Positions 55,223-63,818 of a DNA stretch of 64,000 bases are shown here, in pieces; positions within the stretch are counted from its first letter, which is position 1; every line of letters starts with the position of its first letter. Below the pieces are notes generated by a model. The model made no database searches. It saw only the letters and a list, made by a program, of their open reading frames with translations, and was not told where the DNA came from. The position numbers and the translations under genes were made by a program. This stretch comes from Schaalia georgiae DSM 6843 (GTDB lineage Bacteria; Actinomycetota; Actinomycetes; Actinomycetales; Actinomycetaceae): contig NZ_AUBM01000006.1 of the NCBI RefSeq assembly GCF_000429245.1, forward strand, positions 255,051 through 319,050. The letters are read 5' to 3'.

Positions 55223-56587
55223 CTAGTACCGGATCGCGTCGATGGGCCTGATGCGCACCGCGGCGAAAGCGGGGATGATCCCGCACAGCGCGCCGATCCC
55301 CGTCGAGATAGCGAGGCCGTCGAAAGCGGCGCCCAGGGGGAACGCCGGCTTGTCCTGCAAGATGATGCCCATCGTCTCCAAGGGGAGGAAGCGCACCACC
55401 AGGATCGCGACCGCCACGCCGAGCACGCCCGCCAGGAACGTCGCGACCACGGACTCCATGAACACGGCGAAGAACACTCGGCCGGCCGACGCCCCCAGGG
55501 CGCGGCGGATGCCTATCTCGCGGACCCGCTGGCGCACCGTCACGATCGCGACGTTGAGTAGCCCCAGCGCCCCCAGGAAGACCACGATCCCCCCGATCAC
55601 CATGATCACCGTGCGGATCTGCCCCAAACCGCCGGCGTCGGCGCTGTCCCGGTCCCCTCCGGAGACGGTCCCCTCCCAGCCCTTGCCGAGCACCGACGCG
55701 AGCGCACGCGGAACGATCTGGCGCGCCTCGTCGACCTGGTCGGAGCCCACCCACACCAGCATCTCCACCGAGGAGCGGTCCGGCTCCTGGGACCGTCCAG
55801 GCGAGGCCGAGGCGCGCACATTCGCCCACGCGGAGTAGGCGGCGTACATGACGGGCGGCTCGTAGGGGGTCTTGGCCGACACGACCCCGACGACGCGGAA
55901 CTGGGCGTCGGAGTCGGAGGAGTGCAGGACGATGGGCCGCTCGTCGATGGGGGCGCGGCCCAGGGCGTCCCACATCGCCGCGTTGATGACGACGGGGGTC
56001 AGGCGCTGGTCGGCATCCGCGTCCTGGACCCACCTGCCCCGCAGGGGCTTGATCCGGTAGATGATGCCGTAGGCCGGGTCCACGGCCCGGACCAGCGGGT
56101 CCTGCCATCCGAGCTCCGGCTCGACCACGGGGTGCCCCCGGAACTCGCCGGTCTGACGGGACTGCCAGATCTCGTCGAGGGTGACGCCCCCGTTCTCCAC
56201 CCGGGCCCAGTAGGGGATGGACAGGCGGTCGGCCACGGTCGCCATGGCGTCCCCCACCGGGTCCGGGACCGCTGTCGGGGACTGGCTGCCCTCCGCCGCC
56301 GGATCGGTGTCCGACGAGGACGGGGCCGGGGCGGGCGCCGCCGGTGAGTCCCCGGCGTCCGAACCCGACTTCGAGGCGGTGATGTGGAGGGTCGTGGCGC
56401 GCCCGTCCATGGCCTCGGTCATCTCCTTGCTCGACTGGACGATGAGGTCGCCCAGGGCGATGACCGTGGACATGGCGGCGACGGCGGCGACGACGCCCAC
56501 CAGGGACAGGACGACGCGGGCACGCTGGACCTTGACCTCGCCCCACGCCTCCACAAGGGCGCCGAACAGTTGATGCAGTGCCCTCAC
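55223..56587 (-). CDS. MacB-type ABC transporter permease
   Basis: 454 residues from the GTG at 56585-56587 (GGAGGAGGAA). Helix at about 22-45, a large periplasmic-type MacB domain, then three C-terminal helices with REIGIRRALGASAGRVFFAVF, the FtsX/MacB signature. The periplasmic domain carries a Pro/Ala/Ser-rich insert. GTGA overlap with the ATPase gene upstream. Exports peptides, drugs or lipids. Confidence 0.92.
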   Translation of the reverse strand: MRALHQLFGALVEAWGEVKVQRARVVLSLVGVVAAVAAMSTVIALGDLIVQSSKEMTEAMDGRATTLHITASKSGSDAGDSPAAPAPAPSSSDTDPAAEGSQSPTAVPDPVGDAMATVADRLSIPYWARVENGGVTLDEIWQSRQTGEFRGHPVVEPELGWQDPLVRAVDPAYGIIYRIKPLRGRWVQDADADQRLTPVVINAAMWDALGRAPIDERPIVLHSSDSDAQFRVVGVVSAKTPYEPPVMYAAYSAWANVRASASPGRSQEPDRSSVEMLVWVGSDQVDEARQIVPRALASVLGKGWEGTVSGGDRDSADAGGLGQIRTVIMVIGGIVVFLGALGLLNVAIVTVRQRVREIGIRRALGASAGRVFFAVFMESVVATFLAGVLGVAVAILVVRFLPLETMGIILQDKPAFPLGAAFDGLAISTGIGALCGIIPAFAAVRIRPIDAIRY

Positions 56588-57426
56588 TGTTCCTCCTCCG
56601 GCGCGCAGTTCCCATCGGCTCCGGCGCTCCGAGTCCCGGGAGCCTCCGTCCCGGCCCTCTCCACCCCGGGGGCTCCCGCTGCGGACGGGCACTCGTCCCG
56701 GGGCGGCGGCTCCTGCGGGGCGCCCCCCACGAAGTCGTCCGCGGCGCCCAGGCGGTGGAGGACCCCGTCGAAGAGTTCGAACACCCTGTGCGAGCGGGCG
56801 GCGATCGCCATGTCGTGGGTGATGGTGATGAGCGCCGAGTCATTCTCCTGAGCGACGCTCTCCAGCAGGTCCATGACCGCGCCCCCAGTGTGCGGGTCGA
56901 GCGCCCCGGTCGGCTCGTCGGCCAGGATCGTCTTCGGTTTGCGCACCAGGGCGCGGGCTATCGCGATGCGCTGCTGCTCGCCGCCCGACATCTGGGAAGG
57001 GTAGGAGTCGGCCCGGTCCCCCAAGCCGACGCGCTCGAGCATCTCGGTCGCCAGGCGGCGCCTGCGCCAGAAAGAGGGGCCGGCCCCGTAGAGCAGGGGG
57101 ACCTCGACGTTCTCCACCGCCGTGCGCGCCGCGAATATGTTGAACTGCTGGAACACGAAGCCGAAGGAGGCCCCACGCAGACGGGCCCGGCGCCCCTCGC
57201 GCAGGTCCACGACGTCCACCCCGTCGACGCGGTAGGTCCCGGAAGTCGGCCGGTCCAACATCCCCACAATATTGAGCAGAGTCGATTTGCCCGTGCCCGA
57301 GCGCCCCACGATGGCGACGCGCTCGCCCGCCTCGACGTCCAGCGTCACGCCGCGCAGGATGCGCAAGTCCTCCCCGTCGGGCAGGGACACGGTGCGGGTC
57401 ACGTCCCGCAGCTCGACGAGCGCCAT
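56584..57426 (-). CDS. MacB-type ABC transporter ATPase
   Basis: 280 residues. Walker [14 protein letters not shown]-loop [11 protein letters not shown], signature [14 protein letters not shown], Walker [13 protein letters not shown] and H-loop ITHDM. The LolD/MacB-like [16 protein letters not shown] follows Walker A. The last ~50 residues are Pro/Glu/Ala-rich extra sequence. Begins one base from the adaptor stop. Confidence 0.95.
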   Translation of the reverse strand: MALVELRDVTRTVSLPDGEDLRILRGVTLDVEAGERVAIVGRSGTGKSTLLNIVGMLDRPTSGTYRVDGVDVVDLREGRRARLRGASFGFVFQQFNIFAARTAVENVEVPLLYGAGPSFWRRRRLATEMLERVGLGDRADSYPSQMSGGEQQRIAIARALVRKPKTILADEPTGALDPHTGGAVMDLLESVAQENDSALITITHDMAIAARSHRVFELFDGVLHRLGAADDFVGGAPQEPPPRDECPSAAGAPGVERAGTEAPGTRSAGADGNCAPEEEQ

Positions 57427-57427
57427 A

Positions 57428-58507
57428 TCAGTCCCTGCCCTCGGAGTCTCCCGCTCCCTGGCCGCCGGTGAAGCCGTTGCCGTAGTCGCCGCCCGGGCCC
57501 GGTTCCCAGCCGCCCCGCTCCGCGTCCTCCTTGCGGGCACTGGGTGTGAACTCGAGGATCTCCTCGCCCTCGCTGAGCCCCGACTTCACCTCGATGACGC
57601 GCCCGTCGGTGAGGCCGAGCTCGACCTGGACCTTGGTCTGGGTGCCGTCGTCGGAGGGCAGGTACACCGTTCCCTGCTGGTAACGGCCCTCGACGGCCGA
57701 CACGGGGACCACGAGGACATCGGTGGCCTCGCCGGCCGTCACGTCCATCGTCACCTTCAGACCGGCGAACACCTTCTGGTCGGAGGGGATCGCGCACTTC
57801 GCCCTCACACCGCCCGGCGTGGCCGACGAAGAGGGGTTCTGCTCCTTCTGGGGGCCCTGGGGCGACTGGGGCGCGCCGATCGCCAAGCCCGAGCACTCGA
57901 AGGGAGCAGGCCCGTTCTTCACAGCGATGGTGGCCGTGGAAGGGGGATCCTGGAGGCGGTAGAGCTGCTCGGCGTCCAGGGACGCCACCGCGGAGAAAGT
58001 GCCGGGGGCTACCGTGCCCACGGTGTCGCCGACAGCGAAGGACTGGCCCACCAGCGCGCTCATGCGCAGCGTGCCGGAAATGGGCGCCCGGACGATCACC
58101 GACTTGAATGACGGCCTGCCCGGCTGGGTCGTCGTGTTCCCCTCCGGACCCGTCGTTTGCGTGTCCTCGCCGGGCACCTCCTTGCGGACTTCCAGGAGCG
58201 GATCGCCCTCATCCACTGCGGCACCGTCGTCGGCGAGGACCCTGGAGACCTGCCCGTCCAGCGTGGCGCGCACCTGGGTGGCCTCATCGGCCTCGATAGT
58301 GCCCGTGAGCGTCACCGTGTTCTTCACGGACCCCCTGGTCACGATCGTTGTGATCTGCCCGTAGGCGCCCGAGGGGTCCAACGACTGGGCCTCCTCCGCC
58401 GACGAGCCGGGGAAGAACGCGAACTTCACCAGCGCGACCGCGATCGCGGCCCATATGAGCACCTTCACGACATCCAGCACCCTCGTGGCGCGGCTCCTAG
58501 CAGCCAC
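57428..58507 (-). CDS. HlyD/MacA-type efflux adaptor
   Basis: 359 residues from the GTG at 58505-58507, chosen for the GGGAGG just upstream. N-terminal membrane helix (VLIWAAIAVALVKFAFF), then barrel-sandwich segments (TLTGTIEADEATQVRATLDG and SGTLRMSALVGQSFAVGDTV) and a C-terminal VEVKSGLSEGEEI block. The helical hairpin is short, as in Gram-positive adaptors. With the next two genes it makes a MacAB-like system. Confidence 0.9.
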   Translation of the reverse strand: MAARSRATRVLDVVKVLIWAAIAVALVKFAFFPGSSAEEAQSLDPSGAYGQITTIVTRGSVKNTVTLTGTIEADEATQVRATLDGQVSRVLADDGAAVDEGDPLLEVRKEVPGEDTQTTGPEGNTTTQPGRPSFKSVIVRAPISGTLRMSALVGQSFAVGDTVGTVAPGTFSAVASLDAEQLYRLQDPPSTATIAVKNGPAPFECSGLAIGAPQSPQGPQKEQNPSSSATPGGVRAKCAIPSDQKVFAGLKVTMDVTAGEATDVLVVPVSAVEGRYQQGTVYLPSDDGTQTKVQVELGLTDGRVIEVKSGLSEGEEILEFTPSARKEDAERGGWEPGPGGDYGNGFTGGQGAGDSEGRD

Positions 58508-58626
58508 AATGCCTCCCGCACGGATCGTTGCCTCGAACAGTACCGACAGTCTAGGGCCAAGGCCGCGTTCTGCGGTACCCGCTGTCCACCAATGCAGTGG
58601 GCGCACCAATGGAGCCGCTGAGCGGA

Positions 58627-58716
58627 CCGACGCACCCGGGTGGGTGGGCGGTGGACTCATCCCCGCGTGTGCGGGGAAAACATTTGAGCCGACGCACCCG
58701 GGTGGGTGGGCGGTGG
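58627..58716. repeat. 28-bp direct duplication flanking 34 bp
   Basis: The identical 28-bp sequence beginning CCGACGCACCCGGG occurs at 58627-58654 and 58689-58716. The flanking bases differ on both sides, so the repeat is exactly 28 bp. The enclosed 34 bp is almost wholly a CRISPR repeat. Confidence 0.85.
58654..58681 (-). repeat. Orphan type I-E CRISPR repeat
   Basis: 26 of 28 bases match the repeat of the array at 29.5-30.6 kb, 28 kb away; the CCCCGC/GCGGGG stem is intact. No neighbouring repeat at 61 bases on either side. Confidence 0.85.
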
Positions 58717-58890
58717 TGTTGGCGGGCTCGCCGAGCGCCGGGGAGGGGAAGCGCGCCGGGGATCGTCAGCTCCGACGAGAACGCCTGGGACTCGCCAGGG
58801 GAAGCGCGGGGAGCCCGGGAAGCACAGGAAGCGCGTCGGGCGCGGCTGCACCTGGCCCACGGGCGCCCGAGCCCAGGCGTCGCGCACGGT

Positions 58891-58966
58891 GGGCCCCGTT
58901 TTCACAGCGATACCGACACGACGGGCCCCGTTTTCACAGCGATACCTCCGCTTTCACAGCGATACC
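58891..58966 (-). repeat. Tandem GGTATCGCTGTGAAAACGG units
   Basis: Two 24-bp near-identical copies (58891-58914, 58923-58946), 32 bases apart, and a third partial copy (58951-58966). Iteron-like; no replication gene is nearby. Confidence 0.7.
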
Positions 58967-59010
58967 ACACTTTGCAAGCGTTATAACACTTGCAAAGTGA
59001 CGGTATCCCT
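58960..59010. repeat. Large imperfect palindrome with TTATAA core
   Basis: GATACC-ACACTTTGCAAG pairs with CTTGCAAAGTGACGGTATC around CGTTATAACA; inner arms CTTTGCAAG/CTTGCAAAG are perfect. The outer GATACC/GGTATC reuses part of the tandem units. Operator, MITE end or hairpin RNA are options. Confidence 0.65.
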
Positions 59011-59176
59011 TTGAAAACTCCGCTTCGCTTGCAAAACAGCCCCGAGCACGCGCTCTGACCACCCCGCTTCGCAATACAGAGCTCCGATAATAAAGGCCCC
59101 GACCATTTGGGCATGGAACAGAGGCCTGGCCGGGGCTCGATTGGTTCAGTTCTACATGCCACACATCCAACTTCGA

Positions 59177-59324
59177 TAGAGCATGTGGCACAAAGCATAC
59201 GGACGGCGCGGGACACGCGGACGCACCTTGAGCCCCCGGCCACCTGAGCGCATAGTGGAAACAGCACCAACCCTCCGCCTTGCCCATTCGAGTGCCTCCC
59301 AGTCGGACCTGAGCGCATAGTGGA
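59177..59324 (-). repeat. 65-bp-spaced repeats, possible decayed CRISPR of another type
   Basis: ACCTGAGCGCATAGTGGA is identical at 59242-59259 and 59307-59324, 65 bases apart; similarity extends ~36 bases with small gaps. A third weak copy starts at about 59177, again 65 away. Not related to the I-E repeat. No cas genes of another type are in the window. Confidence 0.5.
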
Positions 59325-59401
59325 AGCACCACACCCCTCCGCAAACCCGGGACTATCCACCAGGCCCAGCCCCGGCCCCCAACTCGTACACGAGGAGCAC
59401 C

Positions 59402-59977
59402 ATGATCCGCCGCGCCACCCCAGCTGATGCGAACGCCCTGTCGGCCCTGGCCTCGCGGGCGTTCAGCGAAACCTTCGGCCACCTCTACAGGAACGACGAC
59501 TTGAACGCCTTCCTGCGCGAGGCTTACGCGCCGGACGTGCTCCGAACGGAGCTGGCCGACCCCGACCGGGCGACGTGGCTGCTCTTCCCCGACTCCGCGC
59601 CCGGCGGCCTCGATGCCCCCGCGGGCCCGGATGACTCCAGCTCCCCGGAGGGGGCGGCGCCGGCGCCGGTGGGGTACGCGAGCGCACGCCCAGCGGCCCT
59701 GCCGCACGACGCCGTCCGCCCCGACGACGGCGAGGTCCAGCGGCTCTACGTGCTGTCCGAGTACCAGGGCAACGGGAGGGGGAGCGCCCTGCTGGCCACC
59801 GCACTGCGCTGGCTGGAGCGCGAGGGCCCTCGTCCGGTGTGGCTGGGCGTGTGGAGCGGGAACCCCGGCGCCCAGCGCCTCTACGAGCGCCACGAGTTCT
59901 CCCGCGTCGGCGAGTACGCGTTCATGGTCGGCTCCCACGCGGACCACGAGCTCATCTACCGCAGGCCCCCTCTGTGA
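59402..59977 (+). CDS. GNAT family N-acetyltransferase
   Basis: 191 residues. RRATPADANALSALASRAF opening, VQRLYVLSEYQGNGRGSALL as acetyl-CoA-binding motif A, and GVWSGNPGAQRLYERHEFSRVG as motif B. A ~25-residue Pro/Ser-rich insert lies before motif A. ATG at 59402 after CGAGGAGCA. Substrate unknown. Confidence 0.9.
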   Translation: MIRRATPADANALSALASRAFSETFGHLYRNDDLNAFLREAYAPDVLRTELADPDRATWLLFPDSAPGGLDAPAGPDDSSSPEGAAPAPVGYASARPAALPHDAVRPDDGEVQRLYVLSEYQGNGRGSALLATALRWLEREGPRPVWLGVWSGNPGAQRLYERHEFSRVGEYAFMVGSHADHELIYRRPPL

Positions 59978-60105
59978 GCGGAGGGGCGTCGCGCAGATCA
60001 CTTGACGCTCCCATCGGGGCCACACAACAATGAAAGAACCGCTTCGGGTCGCGCCCACCGCGTGGATCGGGACCGGGCACCAGTCGCCGTCACCAAGGAG
60101 GGGCC

Positions 60106-61719
60106 ATGCCGGACAGCGCCGCGGACCACGGCGATCCCGACTCCCTGTTCGCCAGCGGCCAGGAGGAACTCGACCAGGGGCGCCTGGCGGAAGCCGAGGC
60201 ACTGCTGCGCCAGAGCCTCGCCCTTTACGAGGCCCGCGAGGAAACGGAATTGGAGCAGGCCCGGTGCCTGTACTCGATGGCCACCGCCATCTACTACCTG
60301 GGGAGGCTGGGCGAGGCCGAGTTCCACTACCACCGCGCGCTCGGCCTCTACGCGTCCTTCGAGGGGGCCGAGGGCCTCCAGGCCGACTGCCTCAAACGCA
60401 TCGGAGCGATCGCCCAGTCCTTGGGGAACCACTCGCAGGCGGAGGAGCTGTACCAGCAGGCGCTCGCGTACTACCGCCAATACCGGGGAACCGAGTACAT
60501 CCAGGCGACGTGCCTGTACCGCAGGGCCTGCGCGCTCGCACGGATCGGGCGCCCCGCCGAGGCGGAGGGCCTGCACCGCGAGGCGCTGGCCCTCTACACC
60601 CGCTTCGAGGGCACGGAGCACGCCCAGGCGGAGTGCCTCAACGACCTGGCGAACACGATCGCGTCCGTGGGCCGCCTCGACGAGGCGGAGGACATGTACC
60701 GCCAGGCACTGCGGCTGTACGCGAACCTGGACGACGCCGCCCAGCGCGACAAGGCCGACTGCCTCTACAACCTCGCGCACCTGGTCGCAGCGAAGGGCCA
60801 CTGCGCCGAGGCCGCGGCCTTCTACCGGGAGGCGCTCACCCTGTACGAGGGGGTCGGTGGTACCGAGCAGGACCGCGCCGACTGCCTGCGGGGCCTGGGG
60901 GACGCGCACCGGAACCTGGACCGCTCCAAGGCCGAGGACTTCTACCGCCGGGCCCTGCCCCTCTACCGGGGCATCGAGGGAACGGCGCGCAACCAGGCCC
61001 GCTGCCTCAACAACCTCGCCCTGGTGCTGGTCGACGGCGGTCGGGCGGCCGAGGCGGTGGACCTGTACCGGCAGGCGCTCCCGCTCTACACGCTGCCCGA
61101 CCAGCTGGGCCTGCCCGACGCCGAGCTGAGGAGGGCCTACTGCCTGTACAACCTGGCGCTGGCCACTAAGGAGCTCGGCAGGCTGTCTGAGGCGGAGGAG
61201 TTCTTCCGCCAGGTGCTCGACCTCTACGGGGGCCTCGGGGTGTACGACCGCGACCGAGCCGAGTGCCTTTTCGATCTGGCGGACACGCTGCGCGCGATGA
61301 ATCGCTTCGTCGAGGCGGAGGGCTGCTTCCGTCAGGCGCTTGACATGTTCGAGGGAATTGAGGGCGCCGAACGGGAGCGGGCGAACTGCCTGAGCTCCCT
61401 GGGGCTCACCTTCACGAACCTGGGTCGTCCGTCGCGCGCGGAGGCCATGTTCCACAAGGCGCTCGGCCTGTACTCGGCCATCGGCAGCGCCGAAAGGGAC
61501 AGCGCGAGTTGCTGCTTCGGCCTGGGGCTCGCACTGCGCGCTATGGGGCGCCTGGCGGAGTCCGAGCGGAGCTACCGCCGCGCGATCGGCCTGTTCTCCG
61601 CGGTCCCGGGCACCGAGGAGGTCCGCGCCAGTTGTATGGGGCACTTGGCCGGAGTCGTGGAGGCGCAGGGCCGCGCGGCCGAGGCCGAGGAACTGCGCCG
61701 TCAGGCCAAGAGTATGTGA
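60106..61719 (+). CDS. TPR protein with ~12 forty-residue repeats
   Basis: 537 residues, almost all tandem TPR-like units of 40 residues, each with a Cys near its start (ADCLYNLA, AECLNDLA, ARCLNNLA) and a GRL.EAE..YRQAL.LY pattern. This longer TPR form resembles kinesin-light-chain-type repeats. No signal or membrane segment. The ATG has AAGGAGG. A scaffold; partners unknown. The repeated Cys at one position per unit is noteworthy. Confidence 0.88.
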   Translation: MPDSAADHGDPDSLFASGQEELDQGRLAEAEALLRQSLALYEAREETELEQARCLYSMATAIYYLGRLGEAEFHYHRALGLYASFEGAEGLQADCLKRIGAIAQSLGNHSQAEELYQQALAYYRQYRGTEYIQATCLYRRACALARIGRPAEAEGLHREALALYTRFEGTEHAQAECLNDLANTIASVGRLDEAEDMYRQALRLYANLDDAAQRDKADCLYNLAHLVAAKGHCAEAAAFYREALTLYEGVGGTEQDRADCLRGLGDAHRNLDRSKAEDFYRRALPLYRGIEGTARNQARCLNNLALVLVDGGRAAEAVDLYRQALPLYTLPDQLGLPDAELRRAYCLYNLALATKELGRLSEAEEFFRQVLDLYGGLGVYDRDRAECLFDLADTLRAMNRFVEAEGCFRQALDMFEGIEGAERERANCLSSLGLTFTNLGRPSRAEAMFHKALGLYSAIGSAERDSASCCFGLGLALRAMGRLAESERSYRRAIGLFSAVPGTEEVRASCMGHLAGVVEAQGRAAEAEELRRQAKSM

Positions 61720-61839
61720 GGCCGATTGCCGGGTGTCCGCGGCGCGGCCCTTGGGCGGCACCCGGATGCGCTCAGCGACGGCGCCCGCGTGCACGAAGAA
61801 CCCCGGCACTGCGCTGTCGCGGTACCGGGGCTTGGCTGG

Positions 61840-61910
61840 AGCGGGCGACGGGAATCGAACCCGCCTCTGAAGCTTGGGAAGCTTCCATTCTACCGATGAA
61901 CTACGCCCGC
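61840..61910 (-). tRNA. tRNA-Gly (anticodon CCC)
   Basis: 71 nt: acceptor GCGGGCG/CGCCCGC, anticodon stem GAAGC/GCTTC around TTCCCAA with anticodon CCC, T loop TTCGATT. Discriminator T followed by CCA encoded at 61837-61839, unlike the other tRNAs here. The remainder of 61720-62097 shows nothing else. Confidence 0.95.
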
Positions 61911-62097
61911 AGGCGTCCCCCCCTTGTGAGGAAGACTCAATGATCATAGCGGGAACTGGGGCCCGCGTCCACCCCTGCCCGAATTGTTCCCCCGCGCACC
62001 CGGGAGCCGGCCGGGCGAGAGCTGGGTGACCCGTGCCGACGGGTCCTCCCCCGCGCCCGGGATCCGGAGGGAGCCGCGGGGCACGTATCCTGGGGCG

Positions 62098-62652
62098 ATG
62101 ACTCCGCGCCCAGTCGTTGCCGCCGCCATCGTCGACTCCCTTCACGCCCCCACCAGGCTCCTGTGCGCCACGCGCGCCTATCCGCCGCAGCTGCGCGGTC
62201 GCTACGAGCTCCCCGGCGGGAAGCTCGAGCCCGACGAAGCCCCCTTGGAGGGCCTGGCCCGCGAGATCCGCGAGGAGCTGTCCACTGAGATCAGGGTCGG
62301 GGAGCAGGTGCGGGCCCCCTCGTCCGGGGACGGGGATGCCTCCCCTGGGCCGTCGTGGTGGCCGATCCTGGAGGGCAGGGTGATGGGCGTGTGGTTGGCG
62401 GAGGTGGCGCCCGGCTCGCCCGCCCCCACGGCCAGCGGGTCCCACTGCTCCCTGGAGTGGGTGCGGCTGGACCAGGTCGAGGCCCTGGATTGGATCGGCC
62501 ACGACTTGGACGTAGTGCGGGCCGTGGTGGAGGTGTGTCTTCACGAGGCGGGCGTCGCAACGCCGGGCCGGGGAAAGAGAGCAGGGGCGCCAGCGCACGA
62601 GGCGGGCGGCGCACCACCTTTGGCGACAGACGGACCCGGTCTGTCAGAATAA
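62098..62652 (+). CDS. NUDIX hydrolase (MutT-like)
   Basis: 184 residues. NUDIX box GKLEPDEAPLEGLAREIREE is complete except that the final Gly is Ser. VVAAAIVDS opening and RYELPGGKLE are MutT-like (8-oxo-dGTP or CTP pyrophosphatase). C-terminal ~35 residues are Gly/Ala-rich tail. ATG at 62098 follows GGGGCG; GGAGG is further up. Confidence 0.87.
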   Translation: MTPRPVVAAAIVDSLHAPTRLLCATRAYPPQLRGRYELPGGKLEPDEAPLEGLAREIREELSTEIRVGEQVRAPSSGDGDASPGPSWWPILEGRVMGVWLAEVAPGSPAPTASGSHCSLEWVRLDQVEALDWIGHDLDVVRAVVEVCLHEAGVATPGRGKRAGAPAHEAGGAPPLATDGPGLSE

Positions 62653-62656
62653 CGGC

Positions 62657-63295
62657 ATGCCAAAGATCATCGGTACCACCTTGGCCGACCACCGGGAGCT
62701 CACCCGGAGTCGGCTCTTCAACGCCCTCGGCGCACTGCTGGCCGAGGAGCCCTTCGATGCGATCACCATGTCCCGGATCGCCCAGAAGGCGGGAGTGGGC
62801 CGCACGGCGGTGTACAACCATTTCGCCGACAAGGAGGTGCTGCTGCTGGCCTACATGCGCCAGGTGACCACTGAGTTCACGCAGGTCCTCCGCCGCCGCC
62901 TCGACGAGGAGCCCGATCCGATCCGGCGCCTGAGCGTCTACCTGCGGGCCCACATGGAGATGACGGACCGCTACCACCTGATGAGCGGAGTGGCTCTGCG
63001 CAAGCACATGTCGCAGGAGAACTCCTCGCACCTGCGCGACCACGCGGGCGTCGTGGGCGGGGTGCTGCTGTCGATCCTGGACGACGCCGTGGCCGAGGGG
63101 GCGATCCCCGCGCAGAACACCCTGGGCCTGGTCCACCTCATCCACTCCGCGATAGCGGGCCAGCGCCTGCCCCGGGACCCGCAGGAGCGGGGGGCGGCGC
63201 TGCGCATGACGGAGGCTTTCGTCCTGCGGGCCGTCGGCGTACCCGAGCAGAAAGTGGCAGAGGTAACACGCCAGGGAGCAGGGGCCCCGGAATAG
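62657..63295 (+). CDS. TetR-family transcriptional regulator
   Basis: 212 residues. N-terminal TetR helix-turn-helix TMSRIAQKAGVGRTAVYNHF (about 33-52), then helical ligand-binding domain. It begins four bases after the NUDIX gene stop. Neighbouring NUDIX or thioredoxin genes are candidate targets; none proven. Confidence 0.93.
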   Translation: MPKIIGTTLADHRELTRSRLFNALGALLAEEPFDAITMSRIAQKAGVGRTAVYNHFADKEVLLLAYMRQVTTEFTQVLRRRLDEEPDPIRRLSVYLRAHMEMTDRYHLMSGVALRKHMSQENSSHLRDHAGVVGGVLLSILDDAVAEGAIPAQNTLGLVHLIHSAIAGQRLPRDPQERGAALRMTEAFVLRAVGVPEQKVAEVTRQGAGAPE

Positions 63296-63348
63296 TCTCG
63301 CGCAGCGCCTCGTTGAACACCACAACAGCGACAGAGACAAGGAGAAGC

Positions 63349-63720
63349 ATGGCAACCGTCGCCCTCACCCAGGACAACTTCGAGAAGACCATCGCCGGAT
63401 CGGGCATCGTGCTCGTGGACTTCTGGGCGCCGTGGTGCGGCCCCTGCCGCCAGTTCGGGCCCGTTTTCGAGGCGGCCTCCGAGGCGCACCCGGATGTGGT
63501 GTTCGGCAAGATCGACACGGACCAGGAGAAGCAACTGGGCATGGCCGCGCAGATCGAGTCCATCCCCACGCTGATGGCCTTCCGCGACGGAGTCGCAGTG
63601 TTCCGCCACTCCGGGCCCCTCCCGCAGTCGGCACTGAACGACCTCATCGGCCAGATCGAGGCCCTCGACATGGACGACGTGCGCGCGAAGATCGCCGCGG
63701 CGGCCGAACAGGAGGCGTGA
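63349..63720 (+). CDS. trxA: Thioredoxin
   Basis: 123 residues from the ATG at 63349 (AAGGAGAA). Active site WAPWCGPCR and the cis-Pro ESIPTLMAF are canonical. A C-terminal extension of ~20 residues (MDDVRAKIAAAAEQEA) is seen in actinobacterial thioredoxins. General disulfide reductant; possible partner of MsrB. Confidence 0.96.
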   Translation: MATVALTQDNFEKTIAGSGIVLVDFWAPWCGPCRQFGPVFEAASEAHPDVVFGKIDTDQEKQLGMAAQIESIPTLMAFRDGVAVFRHSGPLPQSALNDLIGQIEALDMDDVRAKIAAAAEQEA

Positions 63721-63773
63721 CGCCCCGGCGGCAGTCAGCCGGACGGCGCTCCGCGCCGCGAGCGGCTGAACAA

Positions 63774-63802
63774 CGAGGGCCCCGGGAACCCCGGGGCCCT
63801 CG
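63774..63802. terminator. Bidirectional hairpin trxA / asd
   Basis: CGAGGGCCCCGGG (63774-63786) pairs perfectly with 63790-63802; loop AAC. On the minus strand it is followed by TTGTT, a weak U-tract serving asd. Confidence 0.75.
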
Positions 63803-63818
63803 GCGCGTCCGCGCCCGG

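Larger units (their letters stand above)
58508..59401. other. Gene-free repeat-rich block (894 bases)
   Basis: No credible gene. It holds an orphan I-E CRISPR repeat within a 28-bp direct duplication (58627-58716), tandem TTTTCACAGCGATACC units (58891-58966), a large palindrome (58960-59010) and 65-bp-spaced repeats (59177-59324). The part after 58960 is less GC-rich than neighbouring DNA. Short inverted pair TGCCACA/TGTGGCA near 59156-59190. Confidence 0.6.

Noticed and set aside
58934-60202. A 422-residue minus-strand open frame
   Set aside because: It runs through the 58.9-59.3 kb repeats and antisense to the GNAT gene, with no ribosome site or family.
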